Assembly (NCBI RefSeq): GCF_000686725.1
Contig: NZ_KK366007.1
Location: forward strand, 186,001 to 250,000
Length of the DNA: 64,000 nt
DNA from: Clostridium akagii DSM 12554
GTDB lineage: Bacteria; Bacillota; Clostridia; Clostridiales; Clostridiaceae
Direction: 5' to 3'
Shown here: in pieces, positions 45,055 through 53,762 of the stretch
Layout: every line of letters begins with the position of its first letter
How positions within the stretch are numbered: position 1 is the stretch's first letter
The notes under the pieces: model-generated
Databases searched by the model: none
Seen by the model: only the letters and a program-made list of their open reading frames with translations
Told to the model about the DNA's origin: nothing
Translations under genes and position numbers: made by a program

Positions 45055-45561
45055 TCATGCCGTAATTACAGAAAGCACTGCAATTAAGCCCCCCACTAGC
45101 AATGCAAATACAATTCCTAGTATTGAACCTTTAAAAAAACCAATCCAATGAATTTTTGGATTTTCATATTCCTTTACCATATCTTCTGTTCCCAAAAAAC
45201 GGACCTTCTTAGAATGGCAAAAGTACATTGTATCTAAGACAAGTGCATCATAGAAATTCACAATCATCCACAGCAGATAAACATAGATTAACGCACTGAT
45301 AAATGGCCTTGCGCCAGAATAATAAGTTATAGCTGCAAAAAGTATTAGGCACATTACAAATGTCGGTAGCTTTTTCTTGATATCAGAATGTTTTTTTGTT
45401 GGAATCTTTCCCTCGTATTGCAAAAGGGAACGCATACGTTCCTGAACCTCCACTGGATAATCGTAAAACCATGCTAATGGATCTTTAAATAAGTATGGAA
45501 TCGTAAATAAAGTAAATAGGATACAAGCGATTACGGTCTCAATAATAAATTTAATAATCAT
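45055..45561 (-). CDS. Hypothetical membrane protein downstream of a TetR gene
   Basis: The protein has 168 residues with an N-terminal helix (FIIETVIACILFTLFTIPYL), a soluble segment WFYDYPVEVQERMRSLLQYEGKIP (read in two blocks), two central helices (FVMCLILFAAITYYSGA, ISALIYVYLLWMIVNFYDAL) and a C-terminal helix (SILGIVFALLVGGLIAVLSV). I do not recognise a family name. It starts 40 bp after the TetR gene on the same strand, so it is probably the regulator's target. Less AT-rich than average. Confidence 0.65.
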   Translation of the reverse strand: MIIKFIIETVIACILFTLFTIPYLFKDPLAWFYDYPVEVQERMRSLLQYEGKIPTKKHSDIKKKLPTFVMCLILFAAITYYSGARPFISALIYVYLLWMIVNFYDALVLDTMYFCHSKKVRFLGTEDMVKEYENPKIHWIGFFKGSILGIVFALLVGGLIAVLSVITA

Positions 45562-45601
45562 TTTTACCTCTTTTCTATATTAATACTTGCTTAATTTAAT
45601 T

Positions 45602-46180
45602 TTATAAAAACATATAGTCACATAAACTCTCAGCAATCAGCTGGATAGTCTCTGGCAATACTTTTTCATGCAATAATTTCCGGTTTTCCATTGAAAGAGC
45701 CATGATTTTTATCATATTAGCAACCAACTGTGGGTTGACATCTTTTCGTAATCCAAGCATTTTACTAAATAACAGCTTTGTAATTTCAGATTCATTGACG
45801 GAATCTGGTGCATAATACTGTGGCATTTTCTGTAGCAACCACGCCTCATCATCTGATGTCATGAAATATGCAATGGAATCTTCGTTTTGATAAGTAACGA
45901 AAATTTTATAGAAAGCTTCTCTGTCAATTCCACCTTTCTGATTTACCACTTCATTTAAATATTGTAGTATGCTCTCCTTGCTATAAACAAACACATCTCT
46001 AATAAACAATTCCTTCGATTCATAAAAATGATAGAAAGTTCCTTTGGCGATTCCTGCCTCTTTTGTAATTTGCTCAACACGAAGCTTTCGCAGACCGAAT
46101 TCCTTAATCAGTTTAATTCCTGCCTGCAACATGGAGTTATTAATTTCCTCACGCTTCTCTAAGGTAAATATCGGTGGCAT
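45602..46180 (-). CDS. TetR/AcrR family transcriptional regulator
   Basis: The protein has 192 residues with an N-terminal helix-turn-helix: AGIKLIKEFGLRKLRVEQIT then AGIAKGTFYHFYESKELFIRD. The C-terminal effector domain is unassigned. The promoter region carries an inverted repeat (46198-46236) that fits an autoregulatory operator. GGAGG lies seven bases upstream of ATG 46180. It is the first gene of a two-gene unit with the membrane protein at 45055. Confidence 0.88.
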   Translation of the reverse strand: MPPIFTLEKREEINNSMLQAGIKLIKEFGLRKLRVEQITKEAGIAKGTFYHFYESKELFIRDVFVYSKESILQYLNEVVNQKGGIDREAFYKIFVTYQNEDSIAYFMTSDDEAWLLQKMPQYYAPDSVNESEITKLLFSKMLGLRKDVNPQLVANMIKIMALSMENRKLLHEKVLPETIQLIAESLCDYMFL

Positions 46181-46197
46181 AGTTATCCTCCTCTCTA

Positions 46198-46236
46198 ATT
46201 TATATGACTATAATGATAACATTTGGTCATATAAAT
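46198..46236. promoter_or_regulatory. Probable TetR operator
   Basis: ATTTATATGAC (46198-46208) and GTCATATAAAT (46226-46236) form a perfect 11-bp inverted repeat with a 17-bp spacer, directly upstream of the TetR gene. A second inverted repeat ACATATTAT/ATAATATGT lies at about 46250-46273. Confidence 0.6.
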
Positions 46237-46280
46237 AATAACATTGGGACATATTATTGTCAATGATAATATGTATCAAT

Positions 46281-46322
46281 AAAACAGGCCATCGACCTTT
46301 AAATAGGTGACTGCCTGTTTTT
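46281..46322. terminator. Terminator after lacC
   Basis: AAAACAGGC and ACCT (46281-46298) pair with AGGT and GCCTGTTTT (46305-46322) with small mismatches; T runs follow on both strands. It serves lacC on the minus strand. Confidence 0.75.
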
Positions 46323-46333
46323 TTATGATGAAA

Positions 46334-47275
46334 TTATTGAAAAGGTTTAACTAATACCTGACTAAAGTATTTATCAAACTTTGAATAGTCAATATAACCG
46401 GTTTTACTTTCAAGAGTATTTAATATTCCAGATGTCATTGCCGTCTTAAGACAGTCATCATCGTTTTTATGATTTGCAATTGCAACTGCTAGTCCTGAAA
46501 GTGTTGAGTCACCTGAACCTACAGGATTAACTACATGAATTTTTGGAATTGTGACACGATAAAACACTTCTTTGTGTTTAACAAAAGCACCATCAGCACC
46601 CATTGAAACCACAATCCACTGGATACCATTAAACAATTTATCCTTTAGTTTTTCTTTAAGTTCGCGAAGATCAGTTATAGGGTTAGTAGCATTGAGTAAT
46701 TCTTGAATTTCTTCTTGATTTGGTTTAATTAAGTAGGGTTTGTTGTTACCAAGTAAGCTATTTTTTAATGAATCGCCTGATGCATCAAGCAAAACAGGAA
46801 TACCATTACTTTGTGCAATATCAATCATGGTTTCATAGAGGTCAATATCAAAGCCACGAGGCAAGCTTCCTGAAATGGTAACCACAGTTACAGAAGGCAA
46901 TAATTTTTGAAAATGTTTAAGAAAATCAGTTTGATCTTTTTTACTTAACAAGGGACCTTTTTCTAATATCTCAGTTTGTTTGCCATTATCGTGAAGAATA
47001 GCAATGCAATTTCGAGATTCATGTTTAGTTTGAAAAAAATCGTTATCTATATTGGCTTTATTCAGTTCAGATTTAATAAACTCACCCAGCGTTCCACCTA
47101 AAACTCCAGTTGCCAGAACACTTTCATTTAAAAGATTAATCACACGAGCTACATTAAGTCCTTTGCCACCAGCTGTTTTACTTGTATTTTCAACACGAGT
47201 GACTCCGTTAATGTTTAGGCTATCTAACCTGTATGAAATATCAACAGAAGGATTCATAGTAACAGCTAAAATCAT
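46334..47275 (-). CDS. lacC: Tagatose-6-phosphate kinase (1-phosphofructokinase family)
   Basis: A PfkB-family sugar phosphate kinase of 313 residues from ATG 47273-47275 (MILAVTMNPSVDISY). It would make tagatose-1,6-bisphosphate from tagatose-6-phosphate and ATP. Motifs are KTAGGKGLNVARV near the N-terminus and the anion-hole/catalytic Asp in NPVGSGDSTLSGLAVA. 1-phosphofructokinase activity cannot be excluded by sequence, but the adjacent lacD supports LacC. The site upstream is weak (GTGATGTGG). It is the third gene of lacR-lacD-lacC. Confidence 0.85.
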   Translation of the reverse strand: MILAVTMNPSVDISYRLDSLNINGVTRVENTSKTAGGKGLNVARVINLLNESVLATGVLGGTLGEFIKSELNKANIDNDFFQTKHESRNCIAILHDNGKQTEILEKGPLLSKKDQTDFLKHFQKLLPSVTVVTISGSLPRGFDIDLYETMIDIAQSNGIPVLLDASGDSLKNSLLGNNKPYLIKPNQEEIQELLNATNPITDLRELKEKLKDKLFNGIQWIVVSMGADGAFVKHKEVFYRVTIPKIHVVNPVGSGDSTLSGLAVAIANHKNDDDCLKTAMTSGILNTLESKTGYIDYSKFDKYFSQVLVKPFQ

Positions 47276-47306
47276 AATATACCACATCACTTTCTATAAA
47301 ATAACA

Positions 47307-48308
47307 TTAACTATTTAATTTAGAAACTTTTCTTGTCCAAGGTTTTGCTGTGATTTTAAGAACGGCATTAAGATCATCCATATTTTTTTTACCTTGAGAT
47401 TGAAGCCAAGTAACAGTGGCTTTTTCACCACCAGTACCATAGCACTCTATGCTATTTCTCCAAGTTGCGCGACCGCATAATACACCATTAAATTCAGATT
47501 TGGCCTCAGAAGCTAATTGAAGTGTTGTTTGAAACAATTTAGCAGTAACTCCTGCACTTAGAAAAATGAAAGGTAAATCGGTAGCATCACTTTGTGATTT
47601 AAAATAGTCTACGGCTTCCTTTCTTGAATACACTTCTTCACCCTTTGCAGCAAAGCCTTCAACATAATCCATATTAACGGGCACTTCAACTTTTAGTACA
47701 TCAACTAAATACTGTGGCTTTGAAAATTCTTTTATCATATTTATAACTTTATGTGGTTTAACTTTAGCAAAAGCTTTTCCTTTTACATCTTCAATATTTT
47801 TATCGTAAGTTACAAGCTCTAGAAAGAAAGGAATGTCTTCTGATTTGCATTCTGAACCAACACGTTCAACAAAAGCATGTTTCCAATTATTAATTTTCAT
47901 GTCTTCATCAACGTCATAATATAACATGAATTTGATGGCATCTGCACCTTCATTTTTTAATCTTCTAACAGACCAATCAGGTAATAAATCAGGTAAGTGC
48001 CCAGGTTGTGTTGTGTCATAACCTGTTTTTTCATATGCAATTAATAATCCTGAGTTTTCGTCTCTCACCTTAGAAGCAGGTAAACCGTATTCTGGATCTA
48101 AAAGGATAGAAGAAGAAAAATGAGTTAAATCCTTAGATATTAATTTTTTAAAATAAATGATATCCTCATCATTTACAGGTTTTGAACTAGCAGCAGAAAT
48201 CATCTTTTTTAGTGATCCACGTTGATCAATGGCTAGAGCCGCAATTTGATGATCCTCATTTGATAGACGTTCTAAAGCTTCGTATTTATTAACACTTAAT
48301 TTTAACAT
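47307..48308 (-). CDS. lacD: Tagatose-1,6-bisphosphate aldolase
   Basis: A class I (Schiff-base) aldolase of 333 residues that splits tagatose-1,6-bisphosphate into DHAP and glyceraldehyde-3-phosphate (EC 4.1.2.40). Typical segments are IAALAIDQRGSLKKMI, LLDPEYGLPA, DAIKFMLYYDVDED, VDVLKVEVPVNMDYVEG with the probable active-site Lys, LPFIFLSAGVTAKLF and CGRATWRNSIE. It starts three bases after lacR; its site GGGGTGAA overlaps the lacR stop, so the two are coupled. Confidence 0.93.
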   Translation of the reverse strand: MLKLSVNKYEALERLSNEDHQIAALAIDQRGSLKKMISAASSKPVNDEDIIYFKKLISKDLTHFSSSILLDPEYGLPASKVRDENSGLLIAYEKTGYDTTQPGHLPDLLPDWSVRRLKNEGADAIKFMLYYDVDEDMKINNWKHAFVERVGSECKSEDIPFFLELVTYDKNIEDVKGKAFAKVKPHKVINMIKEFSKPQYLVDVLKVEVPVNMDYVEGFAAKGEEVYSRKEAVDYFKSQSDATDLPFIFLSAGVTAKLFQTTLQLASEAKSEFNGVLCGRATWRNSIECYGTGGEKATVTWLQSQGKKNMDDLNAVLKITAKPWTRKVSKLNS

Positions 48309-48311
48309 ATG

Positions 48312-49085
48312 TTATTCACCCCTTTTTTTATTGGTAATAATTTTTGTGAATTGTTCATAATGGCGTACCATCTCATCGTCAATTCCTTTATCAATAACCA
48401 TTGCATCTACATCATTGAGACTATAGAAACAATAGAAATCTTCAGTATTCAATTTGTAATGATCAGCAATAATGTATTTTTCATTAGCATGATTTAAAGC
48501 TATACTTTGTGTACGACCTTCCTCGGAGTTTGCATTGGATACTTTTTCGTTAAGAACTCCATTAACACTAATAAAAGCTTTAGTGACACGCAATTTTTCT
48601 AGGGTCTCATTAGCAATATTACCAATAAAAGCACCTGAATGTTTACGATAGTTACCACCTATTAACAATATTTCGTATTGAGAACAATTTTCTTGCAATT
48701 TCTCAAATACAGGCAAACTATTAGTTACAACTCTTATAAAATCTAAATTAATATAGTCCGGAACCATTTCAATAGTTGTACCTGGTCCAAGAAATATGGT
48801 ATCACCTTCTTCAATGAGGGAGGCTACAATTTGTGCAACTTCATTTTTTTCTTCTACATGAATATCCATTTTTTCACTACGGGACAATTCTTCTCTTTTA
48901 TTATGATTAAGACTTTGACTTCCGCCGTGGAGACGAATCAATCTACCGCTTTTTTCTAATTCAGCTAAATCACGGCGAACAGTCATTTCCGAAACTTTTA
49001 AAGCTTCAGAAGCTTTACTAACAGCTAGGAATCCTTCTTTATTGGTCATTTCTAGTAGACTCAAGAGTCTTTCTTTTTTCAACAT
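48312..49085 (-). CDS. lacR: DeoR/GlpR family regulator (LacR-like)
   Basis: A DeoR-type repressor of 257 residues. The N-terminal winged helix shows LKVSEMTVRRDLAELEKSGR and LIRLHGGSQSL. The effector domain contains the family IFLGPGTTIEMVPDYI and AFISVNGVLNE, EEGRTQSIAL, IADHYKL. The effector is probably tagatose-6-phosphate, as for other LacR proteins. It leads the operon lacR-lacD-lacC, and TTGTT/AACAA boxes in its promoter region suggest autoregulation. Confidence 0.85.
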   Translation of the reverse strand: MLKKERLLSLLEMTNKEGFLAVSKASEALKVSEMTVRRDLAELEKSGRLIRLHGGSQSLNHNKREELSRSEKMDIHVEEKNEVAQIVASLIEEGDTIFLGPGTTIEMVPDYINLDFIRVVTNSLPVFEKLQENCSQYEILLIGGNYRKHSGAFIGNIANETLEKLRVTKAFISVNGVLNEKVSNANSEEGRTQSIALNHANEKYIIADHYKLNTEDFYCFYSLNDVDAMVIDKGIDDEMVRHYEQFTKIITNKKRGE

Positions 49086-49101
49086 ATTATCACCTCAGGT
49101 A

Positions 49102-49174
49102 TGTTTGTAATTGTTAACAAATGTTCGATGATTGTTCATGTCTATAAAGTACCACTAACGCTGATATAAGTCAA
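49102..49174 (-). promoter_or_regulatory. Promoter and LacR-like operator of the lac operon
   Basis: On the minus strand TTGACT (complement of 49169-49174) and TACTTT (complement of 49146-49151) are 17 bp apart. Downstream lie the palindrome TTGTTAACAA (49111-49120) and flanking TGTTT and TTGTTC repeats (49102-49138), the kind of TGTT-rich sites bound by DeoR-family proteins. Confidence 0.5.
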
Positions 49175-49388
49175 CATATAAATTATTATTTTATAGATAA
49201 TGAAGGATATTATAATAATTTAATTGGATTTATTATAAAAATACATAAACAAAAAAACAAAATAGAACATTATATTACATGTACTAATTATATTTGTGGT
49301 ATTTGTGATATTAAAAAAATAGTTTACAGGGATGAGTATTATTTGTATAGTTATAGGTATTACTTATAACTGTATAAACAATAAATAT

Positions 49389-49417
49389 TTCTCACAAAAA
49401 ATATATAAATGTATAAT
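49389..49417 (+). promoter_or_regulatory. Probable promoter of the malic enzyme gene
   Basis: TATAAT at 49412-49417 with a weak TTCTCA element 17 bp upstream. Between this and the lacR promoter (49175-49388) I see only AT-rich sequence without gene or strong repeat. Confidence 0.4.
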
Positions 49418-49450
49418 AGAATTAATTAGATGAAAAAGGGGTGCAGATAA

Positions 49451-51082
49451 ATGACAAATTTAAAAGGTACGGAATTATTAAGAAATCCTTATTTAAATAA
49501 AGGGACTGCTTTTACAGAAGATGAAAGAAAAAAATATGAACTTGTAGGTTTATTACCAAATGTTATAAGAACTATTGATGAGCAAGAACATATAATTTAT
49601 GAAAGAACTAAAGCTTTTGAAGATAAACTGGAAAAACGTAATTACCTTATGAATCTATATGATACAAATAAAACACTTTTTTATTATGTTGTAGGTAAAC
49701 ATATTACTGAATTTCTTCCAGTAATATATACTCCAACTATAGGTGATGCAGTTATAAACTATTCAAAAATCTATGATACTCCAAAAGATGCTGTTTTTCT
49801 TTCAGTAGATCATCCTGAAAATATTAAAGAATCTATAAAAAATTCTTTAAAGGATCTTGAAGAAATAAAATTAATTGTTGTTACAGATGGTGAAGGAGTA
49901 CTTGGAATAGGCGACTGGGGTATTCAGGGAGTTGATATATCAATTGGAAAGCTTGCGGTATATACGGTAGCAGCGGGAGTTAATCCTAAAAATGTTTTAC
50001 CTATAGTAATAGATTCGGGAACAAATAATGAGGCATTATTAAATGATTCATTATACCTTGGAAATAAACATAAAAGGATTACTGGAGAAAAATATTATGA
50101 TTTTATAGATAAATTTGTCAGCATAGCTACTGAAATGTTTCCTGAAGTACTTCTTCATTGGGAAGATTTTGGACGTGGAAATGCCAGTGCTATTCTTGAA
50201 AAATATAGAGATAATGTTTGCACCTTTAACGATGACATACAGGGAACTGGAGTTATGATGGTGTCAGCTATGAATGCTATTGCTAAGGCAACAGGAATAC
50301 AGGTTAAAGATCATAAAATATTAGTTTTTGGTGGTGGGACTGCAGGTGTTGGAGTATCAGATCAAATATTACTCGAAAAAGTTCAAAGTGGATTATCAGA
50401 AGAAGAAGCAAGAAAACATTTTTATCTTGTTGATCGTTTTGGACTTATTACTGAGGATATGGATGATCTCACTGAGGGTCAAAAAAAATATGCAAGAGCT
50501 AAAGGTGAATTTAAAAAACCGTTAACAAATCTTGCAGAAATAATAGACGCTACTAAACCTTCAGTACTTATTGGAACCTCTGGGGTTCATGGTGCTTTCA
50601 CAGAAGAAGCCGTAAGAAAAATGGCGCAAATTAACAAAAAACCAGCTATTATGCCTATTTCAAATCCTACAAAACTTGCCGAAGCAAAAGCAACAGACAT
50701 AATTAAATGGACTGATGGCAGAGCACTAGTAGTAACTGGAAGTCCATCTGAACCTATTGAATATAATGGAGTAACTTATACTATAGGTCAGGCTAATAAT
50801 GCACTTTTATATCCCGGTTTAGGTCTTGGAATAATAGTTGCAAAGGCTAAAACTGTATCCAATGGAATGTTGTCAGCAGCAGCTTTTGGAATAGCTTCAC
50901 TTCAAGATCTTTCTAAACTTGGAGCTTCAATTTTACCTTCAGTTGAAAAACTTAGAGAAGCGTCAAAACTTGTGGCAACTGCTGTTGTAGAGCAAGCAAT
51001 TAAAGAAGGTTTAAATCGCGTGGAAATTGGAGATGCTAAAAAGGCAGTAGAAGATAGTATTTGGGAAGCAATATATAAATAA
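49451..51082 (+). CDS. NAD-dependent malic enzyme
   Basis: Oxidative decarboxylation of L-malate to pyruvate and CO2 with NAD (EC 1.1.1.38), 543 residues, the large-subunit form related to SfcA/MaeA and malolactic enzyme. Key stretches are LPVIYTPTIGDAV with the catalytic Tyr, VTDGEGVLGIGDWGIQG, HWEDFGRGNASAIL with metal-binding Glu/Asp, TFNDDIQGTGVMMV and the NAD motif VFGGGTAGVGVSD. The conserved ISNPTKLAEA and QANNALLYPGLGLG follow. A malolactic activity cannot be ruled out from sequence. Monocistronic. Confidence 0.9.
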   Translation: MTNLKGTELLRNPYLNKGTAFTEDERKKYELVGLLPNVIRTIDEQEHIIYERTKAFEDKLEKRNYLMNLYDTNKTLFYYVVGKHITEFLPVIYTPTIGDAVINYSKIYDTPKDAVFLSVDHPENIKESIKNSLKDLEEIKLIVVTDGEGVLGIGDWGIQGVDISIGKLAVYTVAAGVNPKNVLPIVIDSGTNNEALLNDSLYLGNKHKRITGEKYYDFIDKFVSIATEMFPEVLLHWEDFGRGNASAILEKYRDNVCTFNDDIQGTGVMMVSAMNAIAKATGIQVKDHKILVFGGGTAGVGVSDQILLEKVQSGLSEEEARKHFYLVDRFGLITEDMDDLTEGQKKYARAKGEFKKPLTNLAEIIDATKPSVLIGTSGVHGAFTEEAVRKMAQINKKPAIMPISNPTKLAEAKATDIIKWTDGRALVVTGSPSEPIEYNGVTYTIGQANNALLYPGLGLGIIVAKAKTVSNGMLSAAAFGIASLQDLSKLGASILPSVEKLREASKLVATAVVEQAIKEGLNRVEIGDAKKAVEDSIWEAIYK

Positions 51083-51134
51083 AAGTTAAGAGTTAAGGAA
51101 AAATTTTCGAGGAAAGATCTAAAAATCAATAAAA

Positions 51135-51180
51135 TAAAGGAGTAAGTAAATTTGTCATGACAAATCTACTTACTCCTTTA
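51135..51180. terminator. Bidirectional terminator between malic enzyme and MATE genes
   Basis: A nearly perfect palindrome: TAAAGGAGTAAGTA then ATTTGTCA (left) pairs with TGACAAAT then TACTTACTCCTTTA (right). It includes the stop codon of the MATE gene. Confidence 0.85.
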
Positions 51181-52536
51181 CTTTTCAGATATAGAGATTG
51201 GCTCTTTAGATCCGTAAAGTTTCTTTTGGGTGAAATAATAAGCAATTCCTAGAGGAATACAGGAACCAATCCATGCCAGAGGATTGGCTAGTGCCACACC
51301 TGCAAAACCTAGGTATTTTGATAAAATAATAGCTGCAAAAGTTCGCATACATAGTTCCATAATGCCTGCTAATGTAGGTGCAAAACTTTGTCCCAATCCT
51401 TGAAGAGCATAGCGATAAATGAAAAGTAATGCTAATAAAAAATACATAGCACCATTGATATTTAAATAGACTTGAGCAAGGGATACTACTTTAGGTTGGT
51501 TATTTCCTACAAAAAGCTTTATCATCCAATGACCAGCTAAAATATTAAACATACCAATGATAATACTAAAACCTACTGAAATGATACTACATTGTCTTAT
51601 ACCAATACGAATTCTTTCAATTTTGTTGGCACCATAGTTTTGTGCTACATATGTTGCCATTGTAATTCCAAATGACATCATAGGTTGAATAGCTAGTGCA
51701 TCTATTTTTTGTGCTGCAGTGTATGCTGCTATGGATACTTCGCCTAAATTATTTAGTGAAAATTGAAGTATAATTGCACCGATGGCAATAATAGAAGCCT
51801 GAAATCCCATAGGAAGACCCATTCTTATATGCTCCCATAAGATTTCCTTTGATAAATGCCAATCATCCTTACACAATTTTAGAATTGGCATCTTTTTCCT
51901 GATATAGATAAAGCATAATAGTGCAGAAATTCCTTGGGATATTGTGGTTGCTAAGGCTGCCCCTGAAACCCCCATGGAGAATACTAAAATGAAAAGAAAA
52001 TCTAAAGCGATATTTATAATACTGGCAATAATTAAAAATATTAAGGGGGTTCGACTGTCTCCTAAAGCTCTAATAACATTAGAAAATAAGTTGAATAACA
52101 TGGATACTATAATACCCCAGTAAATTATAATGATAAAATTATAGGCATCGTCTATAATTTCTGGTGGTGTGTGCATTATCACTAAAATTGGTCTCGCTAA
52201 CATAACACTTATAATTGTGAGAAATATTGTAATGATAAGACTTAGTATAATACTTGCGGCATAACTATGTCTTACACCCTGATTGTCTCCAGCTCCAAAA
52301 CACTTAGCAGTGATTATGGAAAATCCAGCGGTTAATCCTTGTGAAAACCCAAGTATAAGAAACATAAGGCTTCCTGTACATCCTACTGCTGCTAAAGCAT
52401 TTACTCCAATTGTACGTCCTACAATGAGAGTATCAGCCATGCTGTAAAATTGCTGAAAAATATTACCAATAAGTAATGGTATTGTGAAAAAAATAATGAT
52501 TTTTGTGGGGTTTCCTTTTGTTATGTCTCTCGTCAT
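51178..52536 (-). CDS. MATE family efflux transporter
   Basis: An integral membrane multidrug/toxin exporter of 452 residues with twelve helices in two MatE repeats. The N-terminal repeat has IFFTIPLLIGNIFQQFYSMAD and TLIVGRTIGVNALAAVG, split around the membrane boundary; the second repeat has GLPMGFQASIIAIGAIILQ and IAAYTAAQKID. It would couple Na+ or H+ entry to drug export. A TetR gene lies upstream on the same strand (252 bp away) and may control it. Confidence 0.92.
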   Translation of the reverse strand: MTRDITKGNPTKIIIFFTIPLLIGNIFQQFYSMADTLIVGRTIGVNALAAVGCTGSLMFLILGFSQGLTAGFSIITAKCFGAGDNQGVRHSYAASIILSLIITIFLTIISVMLARPILVIMHTPPEIIDDAYNFIIIIYWGIIVSMLFNLFSNVIRALGDSRTPLIFLIIASIINIALDFLFILVFSMGVSGAALATTISQGISALLCFIYIRKKMPILKLCKDDWHLSKEILWEHIRMGLPMGFQASIIAIGAIILQFSLNNLGEVSIAAYTAAQKIDALAIQPMMSFGITMATYVAQNYGANKIERIRIGIRQCSIISVGFSIIIGMFNILAGHWMIKLFVGNNQPKVVSLAQVYLNINGAMYFLLALLFIYRYALQGLGQSFAPTLAGIMELCMRTFAAIILSKYLGFAGVALANPLAWIGSCIPLGIAYYFTQKKLYGSKEPISISEK

Positions 52537-52788
52537 AAGATCTACCTGCCTCTATATATAAGATGTTTTTAGATTTTAAAATATATTTTGGTGATTTATT
52601 TATAACACGAATTATATGTTATCATAAAAAGCTAACTATATGTGGTGAGTTTTGTATATTTGGAAGTATTCATAAATATGTATTAATTCATCTCTACTCA
52701 TTGAAAATAAAACGCTAGGACCTGCACTTAACTCACATAAAGCACAAGAAAATAAAAAAAATGTAGGTGCAAAAATCAATTTTCCCAA

Positions 52789-53361
52789 TTAACGTATATC
52801 GCTTTCAAATATAAATTTCTGCAATTTATTTGATAATTCTAAAGTAGAATCATTTTCTCCGTATTCAAGCCACAACTGAAATGATGTTAATACATACGAT
52901 GCGTAATGGCGACATATGTATTCATTTGAAACATTGAATTTACTTATAAAGTTTTTATGTTCCAAATAAGAAGAGCATTCTTCTATTAATATATTCTTTA
53001 AATCATCATATAAATCAACAGATTCAGTATGTACATTTAACAATCCCATCATAATAGTTTTTTGTGTGTAAAAATGCTTAATCATATTAGAGACAATTGT
53101 TGTAAAATCCTGTGAATTATTTAAATCAAATCTACTTTTAATATATGATTTAAATTCATCTTCAACCTCTTCAAGCATTTTACTGAGTAAATCGTATTTA
53201 TCATGGTAATGATCATAGAAAGTTGAACGGCCAATTACTGCCTCATCACAGATATTTTGAACCGTAATATTTTTAAATCCTTTCACCAATAATAGATTAG
53301 AAAAAGCATTTTTTATGGTTCTATGTGTTTTTAATATTCTCAAATCAATTTTTTCACTCAT
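52789..53361 (-). CDS. TetR family regulator
   Basis: The protein has 190 residues. The helix-turn-helix lies in LLVKGFKNITVQNICDEA then VIGRSTFYDHYHDKYDLLSK. The C-terminal half resembles the TetR_C_8/DhaS-like domain with MIKHFYTQKTIMMGLLN. Likely targets are the MATE exporter downstream on the same strand or the divergent hydrolase at 53763. GGAGG lies six bases upstream of ATG 53361. Confidence 0.85.
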   Translation of the reverse strand: MSEKIDLRILKTHRTIKNAFSNLLLVKGFKNITVQNICDEAVIGRSTFYDHYHDKYDLLSKMLEEVEDEFKSYIKSRFDLNNSQDFTTIVSNMIKHFYTQKTIMMGLLNVHTESVDLYDDLKNILIEECSSYLEHKNFISKFNVSNEYICRHYASYVLTSFQLWLEYGENDSTLELSNKLQKFIFESDIR

Positions 53362-53690
53362 GAAATTCCTCCATAAAATAAAGTTTTATTCTAATCACAA
53401 AGTTACTGATGAATATAACACAAATTTAATTGGTTATTGGATTTTAACGTCACTACAAAATATAATAATTATATTATCAATTCTACTACATATATTTAAT
53501 ACATTAAACCACAAACAGAAATAAGACATTTGAAAGAAAATAATAAGTGAAAGGTTTTAATATATCTCAATATCATGTTTTTAAAGGTATTTTTATTAGT
53601 AACCAATTTATAAGAAAGTGGAGGTTATCTTTTATCTTTATACATTTGTGTATGATAACTTACAAAACACAAACAATTCAGTTCTTTTAT
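53362..53690. other. AT-rich divergent intergenic region without a gene
   Basis: No ORF with a site and plausible product is visible here. It must hold the promoter of the TetR gene on the minus strand and upstream control for the hydrolase gene. Confidence 0.5.
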
Positions 53691-53705
53691 TGATAATGGT
53701 TATCA
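53691..53705. promoter_or_regulatory. Fur-box-like site upstream of the hydrolase gene
   Basis: TGATAATGGTTATCA differs at one position from the 7-1-7 Fur consensus of B. subtilis (TGATAAT-N-ATTATCA). It lies 58 bp before the start codon, next to a possible TATAAT-like stretch (TTATAATAATAACATAG), so a bound Fur could repress transcription under iron sufficiency. Confidence 0.6.
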
Positions 53706-53762
53706 TTTATAATAATAACATAGCATAAATTTTGTTAAAAAATAAATAAGGAGTGTTTTATA

